Assembly (NCBI GenBank): GCA_027028725.1
Contig: JALVIB010000035.1
Span: forward strand, 1 to 11,229
DNA from: Candidatus Altimarinota bacterium
GTDB taxonomy: Bacteria; Patescibacteriota; Gracilibacteria; UBA4473
Length of the DNA: 11,229 nucleotides
Direction: 5' to 3'
Position numbers and translations under genes: made by a program. The notes beneath the pieces are model-generated. The model saw nothing but the letters and a program-made list of their open reading frames with translations. It was not told the DNA's origin and did no database searches. Positions 5,262-11,132 of the stretch are shown one piece after another (positions within the stretch are counted from its first letter, which is position 1; the number at the start of each line of letters is the position of its first letter).

Positions 5262-7433
5262 ATTTTCAGAATTTTTCGCGCCGTGCCCCGCTCCGCGGTG
5301 GGAATTTTCCATACCTAATTCCCGATAGAATTTTTCCTCATTCCAAATCTCAATCCCTAATTCTTCGGCTTTTTTGAGTTTAGAACCAGCTTTTTCTCCG
5401 GCGAGTAAGAGGTCGGTCGCTGACGAAACAGAGGAAGAAACTTTTCCGCCGTTCTGCACGATAATTTTCTTCAATTCGTCCCGCGAAATTCCCGCGAAGG
5501 ATCCAGTAATCACAATTTTTTTACCGGAAAAAATCCCGCCAGTAGTTTCTTTTTCCCAAACCAATTCTACCCCAACTTCTTTAAATTCTTTGAATAATTT
5601 TTGTGTTCTCTGGCTGGTTAAAAATTGGTAAAAACTTTCCGCCACTTTTTCCCCAATTCCATCAATAGCAATCAGCTGATCTAGCGAAAATTTCGCCACC
5701 GCCTTGCGGGGCACAGCGGGATTTTCTCTGCTGGCTCCCTCTCCTAGCAGGAGAGGGGTGGGGTGAGGTAGTTTTATAATCTCCAAAAACTCCGCCATCG
5801 TAAATTCCCCAAATTTCCCGCGAAAAAAATTCGCCAAAATTTTGGCATTTTCTGTTCCCACTAAACGAATTCCTAATCCCGCGAAAATTTCCCACAACTG
5901 CAATTTTTTGCGTTTTTCCAGCGACATCAAAAGGTTTTCCACTTTTTTAAATTTAAAGCCCGGCAACTGCACCAAATCAAATTGATCCAGTTTCCAAAAA
6001 TCAACCGGCGAATGAATTAAATCCAGCTCCAACAAAGCCTCAATGGTTTTTTCACCAAGTCCGTCAATTTTGAGAGTTTTGGCAAAATACAGCAGATTTT
6101 CGCGATGTCTCGCCGGACAATTCGGATTCAAACAGCGCGTGATTTTTTCAGAATTATCCAAAATTTCGCCACATTCCGGACAATTTCGCGGGAATTTAAT
6201 TTCCTGCTCCTCGCCTGTTCGCAAATCCGTCAGCGGTTCCAGAATTTCGGGAATGATATCACCCGCTTTACGCACAATCACCGTGTCACCAATTTTGATT
6301 TTTTTTCGCGAGATTTCATCAGAATTGTGTAAAGTTGCCCGCGAAACCGTTGATCCCGCGATTTCTACCGGTTCGAGAATCCCCACCGGCGTGATCGCGC
6401 CCGTCCGCCCAACTTGGAAATGGACATCTAAAAGTTTAGTATATTTTTCTTCCGCTGGAAACTTCCACGCCACCGCATATTTCGCGGTTTTTGCGGTATA
6501 GCCAAGCCGTTTTCGCAGGTCAAAGTCATGAACTTTAATCACAATTCCGTCTATGTCGTACCACAATTTTTCGCGGGATTTTTTATCCGACCATTGTTCA
6601 CAAAATTTGATCACTTTTTCGATATCATCAAAAACTTGAAAATCACTTTCGTGTGGCAAACCAACTTGATCAAAAAAATTGAACAAGTCGGACTGATTCT
6701 TGATTTTAAACTTCTTATTGCCCTCACCCCAACCCTCTCCCCGAGGGAGAGGGAGAAAATTGGATTTCCCCAAAGTATACAAGAAAACTTGCAAATAACG
6801 CTCAGCAGCAATTTGGGGATCAAGCTGGCGCACCGTTCCCGCCGTTAAATTTCGTGAATTAGCAAAATTTTCGCGGGATTTTTCCAAAATTTTGGCAAAA
6901 TTCTGTTTGGCAATAAAACACTCCCCGCTCACTTCCAAATCAATATCGTACGGAAGTTGTAAAGGCAGGTTTTTGCAAGTCCTGATGGTGTGTGTGATGT
7001 CTTCGCCGATTTTTCCATCTCCGCGCGAAATAGCCCGCGAAAATTTCCCGTTTTCGTACCAAATCGTCACATTTATTCCGTCAATTTTAAGTTCGCAAGA
7101 GTAGTCAATTTGCTCCGTTTTTAAAAATCGTTTGACGCGCGCGTCAAATTCTCGCGCCTCCTCGGCGTTGAAAATGTCTGCCAGCGAAAATTTTCGCGAT
7201 TTATGCGGAATCTTGGGAAGCTTGCTAGTCAAAGGCGCACCAACGCGTTGGGTCGGCGAATCGGGTGTAATCAAGTCCGGATACTGCGTTTCCAACGAAA
7301 TTAATTCTTTTTTCAGCTGATCACGGACTGATTCTGAAAAAATTTCGCGATTTTCGTTGAAATAAGCCTGATTTGCTTCCAAAATCTTTTTTCGAAGTTG
7401 TTTTATCCGTAATTCTGCGTCTTTTTTGTTCAT
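5247..7433 (-). CDS. ligA: NAD+-dependent DNA ligase with repeat-derived insertions
   Basis: Seals nicks in replication and repair using NAD+; cytoplasmic and normally essential. Numbered from the ATG at 7433 (728 residues): the Ia region contains TPDSPTQRVG (about 57-66), the adenylation motif ELKIDG has catalytic Lys116, and SRGDGKIGED follows. The OB fold has QVGRTGAITPV and RKAGDIIPEIL. The zinc finger uses Cys418, Cys421, Cys434 and Cys439; helix-hairpin-helix repeats follow, then a BRCT domain (about 632-705, ITGSFAGISRDE). This start puts the nucleophile where E. coli has Lys115; the TTG at 7487 is rejected. The protein is longer than the usual roughly 670. The excess lies in three stretches encoded by dispersed repeats: 227-240 (LPLPRGEGWGEGNK), 555-581 and the tail 707-728. 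Without them it would be about 665. It ends in TAG and overlaps the 79-residue gene by 15 bases. Confidence 0.96.
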   Translation of the reverse strand: MNKKDAELRIKQLRKKILEANQAYFNENREIFSESVRDQLKKELISLETQYPDLITPDSPTQRVGAPLTSKLPKIPHKSRKFSLADIFNAEEAREFDARVKRFLKTEQIDYSCELKIDGINVTIWYENGKFSRAISRGDGKIGEDITHTIRTCKNLPLQLPYDIDLEVSGECFIAKQNFAKILEKSRENFANSRNLTAGTVRQLDPQIAAERYLQVFLYTLGKSNFLPLPRGEGWGEGNKKFKIKNQSDLFNFFDQVGLPHESDFQVFDDIEKVIKFCEQWSDKKSREKLWYDIDGIVIKVHDFDLRKRLGYTAKTAKYAVAWKFPAEEKYTKLLDVHFQVGRTGAITPVGILEPVEIAGSTVSRATLHNSDEISRKKIKIGDTVIVRKAGDIIPEILEPLTDLRTGEEQEIKFPRNCPECGEILDNSEKITRCLNPNCPARHRENLLYFAKTLKIDGLGEKTIEALLELDLIHSPVDFWKLDQFDLVQLPGFKFKKVENLLMSLEKRKKLQLWEIFAGLGIRLVGTENAKILANFFRGKFGEFTMAEFLEIIKLPHPTPLLLGEGASRENPAVPRKAVAKFSLDQLIAIDGIGEKVAESFYQFLTSQRTQKLFKEFKEVGVELVWEKETTGGIFSGKKIVITGSFAGISRDELKKIIVQNGGKVSSSVSSATDLLLAGEKAGSKLKKAEELGIEIWNEEKFYRELGMENSHRGAGHGAKNSENLSLF
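5277..5309 (+). repeat. Repeat family B copy 1 (GTGCCCCGC..GCGGTGG), encodes the LigA tail
   Basis: CGCCGTGCCCCGC (5279-5291), TCC, then GCGGTGG form a small CCGC-TCC-GCGG hairpin. The minus strand of the second copy (5695-5724) reads CGCTGTGCCCCGC-AAG-GCGGTGG, identical except for one base and the three-base loop. This copy lies after the BRCT domain and supplies most of the GMENSHRGAGHGAKN tail of LigA. Confidence 0.6.
5695..5724 (-). repeat. Repeat family B copy 2, in frame inside ligA
   Basis: On the minus strand this reads TCCCGCTGTGCCCCGC-AAG-GCGGTGGCG and codes for about NPAVPRKAVA in LigA. It matches copy 1 at 5277-5309 and lies only about 10 bases from a family A copy (5735-5768), making a composite insertion in the helix-hairpin-helix region. 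Confidence 0.6.
5735..5768 (-). repeat. Repeat family A copy 1 (CCTCACCCC..CCCTCTCC hairpin), in frame inside ligA
   Basis: A perfect 9-base stem, CCCTCTCCT (5737-5745) and AGGAGAGGG (5749-5757) with loop AGC, then GTGGGGTGAGG. Read on the minus strand it matches the plus-strand element at 6721-6755 nearly base for base outside the loop. It encodes LPHPTPLLLGEGA in LigA. This is the widely dispersed CCCTCACCCC repeat of bacterial genomes. Confidence 0.8.
6721..6755 (+). repeat. Repeat family A copy 2, in frame inside ligA in the opposite orientation
   Basis: CCCTCACCCCAA is followed by a perfect 9-base stem, CCCTCTCCC (6733-6741) and GGGAGAGGG (6745-6753), loop CGA. The orientation is opposite to the copy at 5735-5768 relative to ligA, so it is read in another frame and strand and gives LPLPRGEGWGEGNK. 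The insertion sits in the variable loop after the nucleotidyltransferase core, where LigA proteins differ in length. Confidence 0.85.
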
Positions 7434-7458
7434 TTTTTCGCGGGAATTTTGTGGGAGA

Positions 7459-7487
7459 AGTATACGAAAAAAAATTGATATTAGCAA
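7459..7487 (-). promoter_or_regulatory. ligA promoter
   Basis: On the minus strand TTGCTA (7482-7487), a 17-base spacer and TATACT (7459-7464) precede the ligA ATG (7433). The predicted leader is about 20 bases, has no Shine-Dalgarno, and contains an exact motif copy (7437-7445). It physically overlaps the divergent promoter at 7475-7503, so the two may compete for polymerase. Confidence 0.6.
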
Positions 7488-7503
7488 TTATTGAGAATAA
7501 AAT
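7475..7503 (+). promoter_or_regulatory. Promoter of the candidate small RNA
   Basis: TTGATA (7475-7480), a 17-base spacer and TAAAAT (7498-7503): each box matches the sigma70 consensus at five of six bases. The expected start is near 7509-7511, immediately upstream of the structured segment that ends in a strong terminator. Confidence 0.55.
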
Positions 7504-7508
7504 GATGG

Positions 7509-7584
7509 TGGTTGATAAGCCAAACTTGTCTTCTTATCAGAAGCACCAAGTCGAACCCCTCAATAATGAGGGGTTTTATTTTTT
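7509..7584 (+). ncRNA. Candidate small structured RNA with intrinsic terminator
   Basis: A segment of about 75 bases between a good promoter and an intrinsic terminator, with no plausible gene on this strand to terminate. Two mutually exclusive folds are visible. Fold A pairs TGATAAG (7513-7519) with CTTATCA (7533-7539), and GGTG (7507-7510) with CACC (7544-7547) if transcription starts early enough; its loop ACTTG (7524-7528) could then pair with CAAGT (7547-7551) as a pseudoknot. Fold B is a hairpin of ACTTG-T-CTTCT (7524-7534) with AGAAG-CAC-CAAGT (7539-7551), loop TATC. It matches no RNA class I know. It could be a trans-acting RNA or a regulatory leader for the operon at 7661. Existence as a transcript is inference. 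Confidence 0.45.
7554..7584 (+). terminator. Strong intrinsic terminator
   Basis: Stem AACCCCTC (7554-7561) pairs perfectly with GAGGGGTT (7568-7575) around loop AATAAT, followed by a T-rich run to 7584. It points along the plus strand, where no upstream protein gene ends (ligA is on the other strand), so it most likely ends the candidate small RNA or acts as an attenuator. Confidence 0.8.
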
Positions 7585-7602
7585 GATAATAAAATATTCC
7601 AT

Positions 7603-7631
7603 TTGATTTTTCGCGGGATTTCGGGTATAAT
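7603..7631 (+). promoter_or_regulatory. Promoter of the three-gene operon
   Basis: TTGATT (7603-7608), a 17-base spacer and a perfect TATAAT (7626-7631). Transcription should begin near 7638, giving a leader of about 22 A-rich bases before the ATG at 7661. An exact TTCGCGGGA (7610-7618) fills much of the spacer, where a bound protein or methylation could influence polymerase. Confidence 0.75.
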
Positions 7632-7660
7632 TCAGAGATTATTTAAACAAATAACAAAAA

Positions 7661-7846
7661 ATGTTTCGTAAATATCACCAGAAATTTTGGCACCGGAGAT
7701 CGCGACGCGGTCGACAAAGCCTGTATCAACCACAAAATATAACAATGGCTAAAATCAATGCTGTTGATGAAAAAATTAAAGCCCGCGAAAAAATCGAACA
7801 AGCAAATTTCGATAAAGCTTTTGCGGCAGAACTGGCAAAACTCTAA
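7661..7846 (+). CDS. Small basic protein of unknown function (61 aa), first gene of the operon
   Basis: Residues 1-25 are very basic and aromatic (MFRKYHQKFWHRRSRRGRQS), and the rest is a charged helix ending DKAFAAELAKL. The basic part could bind nucleic acid or a membrane surface, but no family is recognised. The first ATG fits the promoter: about 22 bases of leader after the predicted start. An internal ATG at residue 29 (MAKINAVDEK) would leave a 33-residue helical peptide and cannot be excluded. The stop TAA at 7844-7846 is one base before the ATG of the 865-residue gene, so the two are almost certainly translationally coupled. Confidence 0.6.
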   Translation: MFRKYHQKFWHRRSRRGRQSLYQPQNITMAKINAVDEKIKAREKIEQANFDKAFAAELAKL

Positions 7847-7847
7847 A

Positions 7848-10445
7848 ATGAAAAACTTATATAACCGAGATCAACTTAAAAATTTCGCGGGATTTGCGGA
7901 AAATTTTGTATGGCAAAATAACAATGCGCCCGCAACAAAAGTCAATGAGAGTGCGGCAGATAAGGTTGAAAAGTCTTTCGATAAACTGCAAGAAGTTTTG
8001 CAGACCAAAAAGAATGTCGCTAATAATTTGAATTTGTTAAAAAAAGACACCGATATAACCAAAGTCCTAAACGAAACTTACGAATCGCTTTCGGATTACC
8101 GAAAAGAGTTTTTGGATAAAGGTTCTGACAAAGTGCAAAAGAAGTTAAAAGAATCAGATATTGAGAAAAAATTCGCGGAAATGACTCAAAGTGAAGAAGT
8201 TAAAAATTACTTAAAGAAAAGCGTCGGATTAGTTAATATTATTGATAATCCAACTGATGCCGATGATGTTTTGGATTTGGATGAGATGACTAATTCTCGC
8301 GATTTTGTGGCAAAAAACACTGATTTGATTATTTCTGCATTAGAAAACGACATTGATGCAAATAATCCGGCAGAAAAAGAAAAACTCAAAAAAGCTTTTG
8401 AATCAATTATAGACAAGATTAACGAAATCGAGCAAAAATTCCTTAACGGCGAAATAACTCAAAACGAGAAATTCCAAAAACAAAAAGAAATTCAAGAAGC
8501 TTTGATGTTGGAACTAAAGAAAAATGGCTGGGATATGGGAAAAATGCTAGAAAAATTCGCAGCTTTAGCCAAACAAGACACACGAAATAATAAAAGCGAT
8601 ATTGATGCCGTTCTTGAACAATATGTTCGTGAGAATTCCCCTAAACCACCATCAGAAACTGATGAAGCACCAAGTGGTTCAATGGAAGAACTTTACCAAC
8701 AGAATCCAGAACTCGCGAAGTTTTTAGCAGAATACTACCCAACACCTAGTGGAAAAGATTTAGGGGATGATCTTAAAACTTTTGGTATTAAATCAATCGA
8801 GGAACTTCCTGATTTCTTTTTGAATGCCAAACTTGGAAATGCTACCAAGAGCGTTAAAGAAGAATTGCGCAATTTCAATAACGAAGAAGCTTTTAATAAA
8901 TTAAAGGCGAAAATTATCGCTGATGAAAAAAACGATGCTCCTGCTACAAGCATTATGGGATCTGTTAAAGATTCTTTACGCGACTTGTACACCGATATGA
9001 AGTCATTTATGCCTGCTTCTTTTGAACATTTTCACTGGACTTCTGAAGATGTAATGAATGCCAACTCTGTTGAAGAATTGTTTCTAAATAAAATCCGCGA
9101 AAAATTAGGATTAAGTTCCCAAAAATCAGGTGGAAAATATGAACAACGCCCAAAAAGAAAACTAACTTTGGATGGGATTATTAGTTTGACTAAACCATTA
9201 AGTTTAGAAAAAAACGCCAGCATGATTCAGTGGCTGGAAAAAGACATTCCAATGGGATACCGAGGAACCGAATGGGCGGAAAAATATCGCGGAGCTTTAA
9301 TCAATGGAAAAACCAGGAAAAATTTTGAAAATTGGCTAGGTAAGGATTCTGGCATAAGTGCACCTGAGCGGCTTTGGAACAAATTTGGTAATATATGGTT
9401 TTATATCTTACAAATAGCTTCTTGGCTTGGTATTGGTTCAGCAAAAGAAAAGTTAGAAGAACTAAAGAAAAGAAGAGAAAGTGACAAAGACAAACCTAAT
9501 AAGAAAAAAATTAACGAAGCTATGAAAACACAGAAAGAAGAACGCGAAAAACAGGATAATTATAATAAATGGGAACATGCTAGCCCGCAAGAAACCGATG
9601 ATTTGGCAAACTTCTATACCAAATATTCTAAGTTAATTAATCTCCCAGAAGAAGCAGAAATTAAAAAAATGGTGTCGCCTGAGGAATTTACAAAAAATTG
9701 GATAAATAAAAACAAAAAAGAACGAAATATTGTTAGCGTTTTAGATGATTTTGCACTAAAAGTCCCTCACGATAAGATAAGTTTCGAAAACTGGAAGAAA
9801 TTAGTTAAAAACTTCAATGATGACAATAATACTTATAAAATTGATGGAGCAACTTTGAGTTATACTCCTGGAGAACTAGGTAGAAGAGTTATAGAAAAAT
9901 GGAATAATGAAGCAATTGAAAAACTGCTTAAACCTGATCCACGCGAAAAAGTTTGGGAAGAATATGCTGGAAATGAGGAAAAAGAAGGAATTTTCGCGGA
10001 CGATTTAAATGCAAGTTTCTTTATGAAACATGTTAATGATCTATTTGCTGATCCTCAAAACCCTGATGCTACAAAACTAAAACCTTTCTGGCAAAGCTTA
10101 TTTAATCTCCCTGCTGAATTCTACAAAGATGGGAAATTATCAAGTTCTGATCTCGAAGCACTCATTAATGCAGTTAAAGCTGGAAAATTGGATAATGGTT
10201 TTGATGAAGAAATTGATCCAGAAGTTTCTTGGACATCTTCCATCCTAGGTGGGGGAAATGACTATTGGACAATCGATAATGACAAGTTAGCTGAAGTTCA
10301 TGATGATGTTATGAAAAAAAGTGGTAAGAAAATCGAGGAAAGACCCGATTTGTTCGCCGTTGATTTAAATGGAAACAACTCAATGTTTAATGAAAATTTT
10401 GCTTCCGTCAAAGCTCTTGTAGAGCGATTGAAACAAAATATCTAA
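7848..10445 (+). CDS. Large charged, mostly helical protein of unknown function (865 aa)
   Basis: No family is recognised. I start at the ATG at 7848 (MKNLYNRDQLKNFAGFAENF), one base after the preceding stop; the frame is open 30 codons further upstream, but that part overlaps the 61-residue gene. There is no signal peptide. The N-terminal 260 residues are Lys/Glu-rich helices with coiled-coil character. A Pro/Ser linker (about 262-280) follows, then more acidic and helical segments. One short hydrophobic stretch (about 514-531, IWFYILQIASWLGIG) could touch or cross the membrane, followed by a highly charged Lys/Arg/Glu helix (533-570). Near the C-terminus KDGKLSSSDLEALI (about 760-773) looks like the second half of an EF-hand, and VDLNGNNSMFNENF is loosely similar; calcium binding is speculative. 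Unlike ligA it contains only one exact motif copy (7884), right at its 5' end. Confidence 0.85.
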   Translation: MKNLYNRDQLKNFAGFAENFVWQNNNAPATKVNESAADKVEKSFDKLQEVLQTKKNVANNLNLLKKDTDITKVLNETYESLSDYRKEFLDKGSDKVQKKLKESDIEKKFAEMTQSEEVKNYLKKSVGLVNIIDNPTDADDVLDLDEMTNSRDFVAKNTDLIISALENDIDANNPAEKEKLKKAFESIIDKINEIEQKFLNGEITQNEKFQKQKEIQEALMLELKKNGWDMGKMLEKFAALAKQDTRNNKSDIDAVLEQYVRENSPKPPSETDEAPSGSMEELYQQNPELAKFLAEYYPTPSGKDLGDDLKTFGIKSIEELPDFFLNAKLGNATKSVKEELRNFNNEEAFNKLKAKIIADEKNDAPATSIMGSVKDSLRDLYTDMKSFMPASFEHFHWTSEDVMNANSVEELFLNKIREKLGLSSQKSGGKYEQRPKRKLTLDGIISLTKPLSLEKNASMIQWLEKDIPMGYRGTEWAEKYRGALINGKTRKNFENWLGKDSGISAPERLWNKFGNIWFYILQIASWLGIGSAKEKLEELKKRRESDKDKPNKKKINEAMKTQKEEREKQDNYNKWEHASPQETDDLANFYTKYSKLINLPEEAEIKKMVSPEEFTKNWINKNKKERNIVSVLDDFALKVPHDKISFENWKKLVKNFNDDNNTYKIDGATLSYTPGELGRRVIEKWNNEAIEKLLKPDPREKVWEEYAGNEEKEGIFADDLNASFFMKHVNDLFADPQNPDATKLKPFWQSLFNLPAEFYKDGKLSSSDLEALINAVKAGKLDNGFDEEIDPEVSWTSSILGGGNDYWTIDNDKLAEVHDDVMKKSGKKIEERPDLFAVDLNGNNSMFNENFASVKALVERLKQNI

Positions 10446-10502
10446 TCAAATTCTTGAAAAATCCCGCGAAATTTCTTAAAATTAAACTAAACAAATATAA
10501 AA

Positions 10503-10985
10503 ATGACAGACACAAATCCGACAACTCAGACAACAAGTGGTCAAACTGCTACAAACCAAACAGGTTCAGCAGTAATTGATCTCAGTAAAATTAAAACTCC
10601 TGGTACTGGAAAAACCATTAAAGATTTCCAGATTCCTGAGTATATGCTCAAAGAAGACAAAGAACTTGTTGATTTGATTATGCGATCAGAATCAATGAAT
10701 GATGGAGAACGTCAGTATTGGTTCAATCTGACAAAGACAATGAATCTTCAGCAAGTTGAAAAACTTCGCGAGATTTTATTAAAAGAGCGACAAAAATTAG
10801 CTGAAATTGAGGCAAAATATGGTGTCAAAAAACAAGCAACCCTAAGTGCTGAAGAAATCGCGAAAAAGAATGCTCAAATGGAAAAACAGTGGAAAGAGAA
10901 GCAAGCTGCTCTAAAAGCTCGCGAAAAACAGGCTGAAGCCGAAGAAAACGAAGACGAGATTTTGGCTGAATTGGATAATATTTAA
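10503..10985 (+). CDS. Helical protein of unknown function (160 aa), last gene of the operon
   Basis: The N-terminus is a Thr/Gln-rich, probably disordered segment (1-25). A compact helical part follows (IPEYMLKEDKELVDLIMRSE, then NDGERQYWFNLTKTMNLQQV), which looks like a helical hairpin with conserved-looking YWF. Residues 84-150 are a long charged coiled coil rich in Lys, Glu, Gln and Ala, with an acidic end (EENEDEILAELDNI). There is no signal peptide or membrane segment, so it is likely cytoplasmic or a partner of the 865-residue protein. It begins 57 bases after that gene; the gap holds an exact motif copy (10462-10470) and no terminator, so cotranscription is likely. The start ATG follows AAATATAAAA with no Shine-Dalgarno. 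No family recognised. Confidence 0.8.
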   Translation: MTDTNPTTQTTSGQTATNQTGSAVIDLSKIKTPGTGKTIKDFQIPEYMLKEDKELVDLIMRSESMNDGERQYWFNLTKTMNLQQVEKLREILLKERQKLAEIEAKYGVKKQATLSAEEIAKKNAQMEKQWKEKQAALKAREKQAEAEENEDEILAELDNI

Positions 10986-10987
10986 AA

Positions 10988-11029
10988 TCCCGCGAAAAAA
11001 CAAACCCCCTAGCCCCCTTATCAGGGGGA
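10988..11029. repeat. Motif copy plus CCCCCTAGCCCCC hairpin repeat after the operon
   Basis: TCCCGCGAA (10988-10996) follows the TAA of the 160-residue gene at once. Then comes CCCCCTAG and a perfect stem, CCCCCT (11013-11018) with AGGGGG (11023-11028), loop TATC. This is a common dispersed bacterial repeat; degenerate relatives lie at 265-296 and 1034-1060. No T run follows on the plus strand, so it is at best a weak terminator for the operon. Confidence 0.6.
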
Positions 11030-11088
11030 AATATCTTGAATTTGGAAAATTCTGCAAAAAATAATTATATCCTATTTTCGACCGAGGG

Positions 11089-11132
11089 AAAAACGCAAGA
11101 CCAGGCAGGTGTAACTTTTTGGGTGCGTTTTT
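11089..11132. terminator. Inverted repeat at the transposase 3' end (terminator or element end)
   Basis: AAAAACGCA (11089-11097) and TGCGTTTTT (11124-11132) are perfect 9-base arms around 26 bases, abutting the stop codon of the minus-strand transposase fragment. Read on the minus strand it could terminate that gene, its 3' arm ending in a T run. It may instead be part of the insertion-sequence end; the second end is outside the window. Confidence 0.35.

Noticed and set aside
6043..6501. 152-residue plus-strand ORF
   Set aside because: Antisense shadow of the OB-fold and zinc-finger region of ligA.
6528..6848. Plus-strand ORF containing ALTPTLSPRERE and minus-strand ORF (6611-6823) with SLSLGERVGVRA
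   Set aside because: Both lie inside ligA in other frames; the peptides are the familiar translation of the CCCTCACCCC repeat and are not genes.
7373..7606. 77-codon plus-strand frame, or its short version from ATG 7503 (MMVVDKPNLSSYQ)
   Set aside because: It runs through the ligA start and promoter, and its end crosses a strong intrinsic terminator; the structured-RNA reading fits better, although a leader peptide cannot be fully excluded.
7697..7714. GATCGCGACGCGGTC near-palindrome as an operator
   Set aside because: It lies within the Arg-rich codons of the 61-residue gene and is imperfect; coding need explains it.
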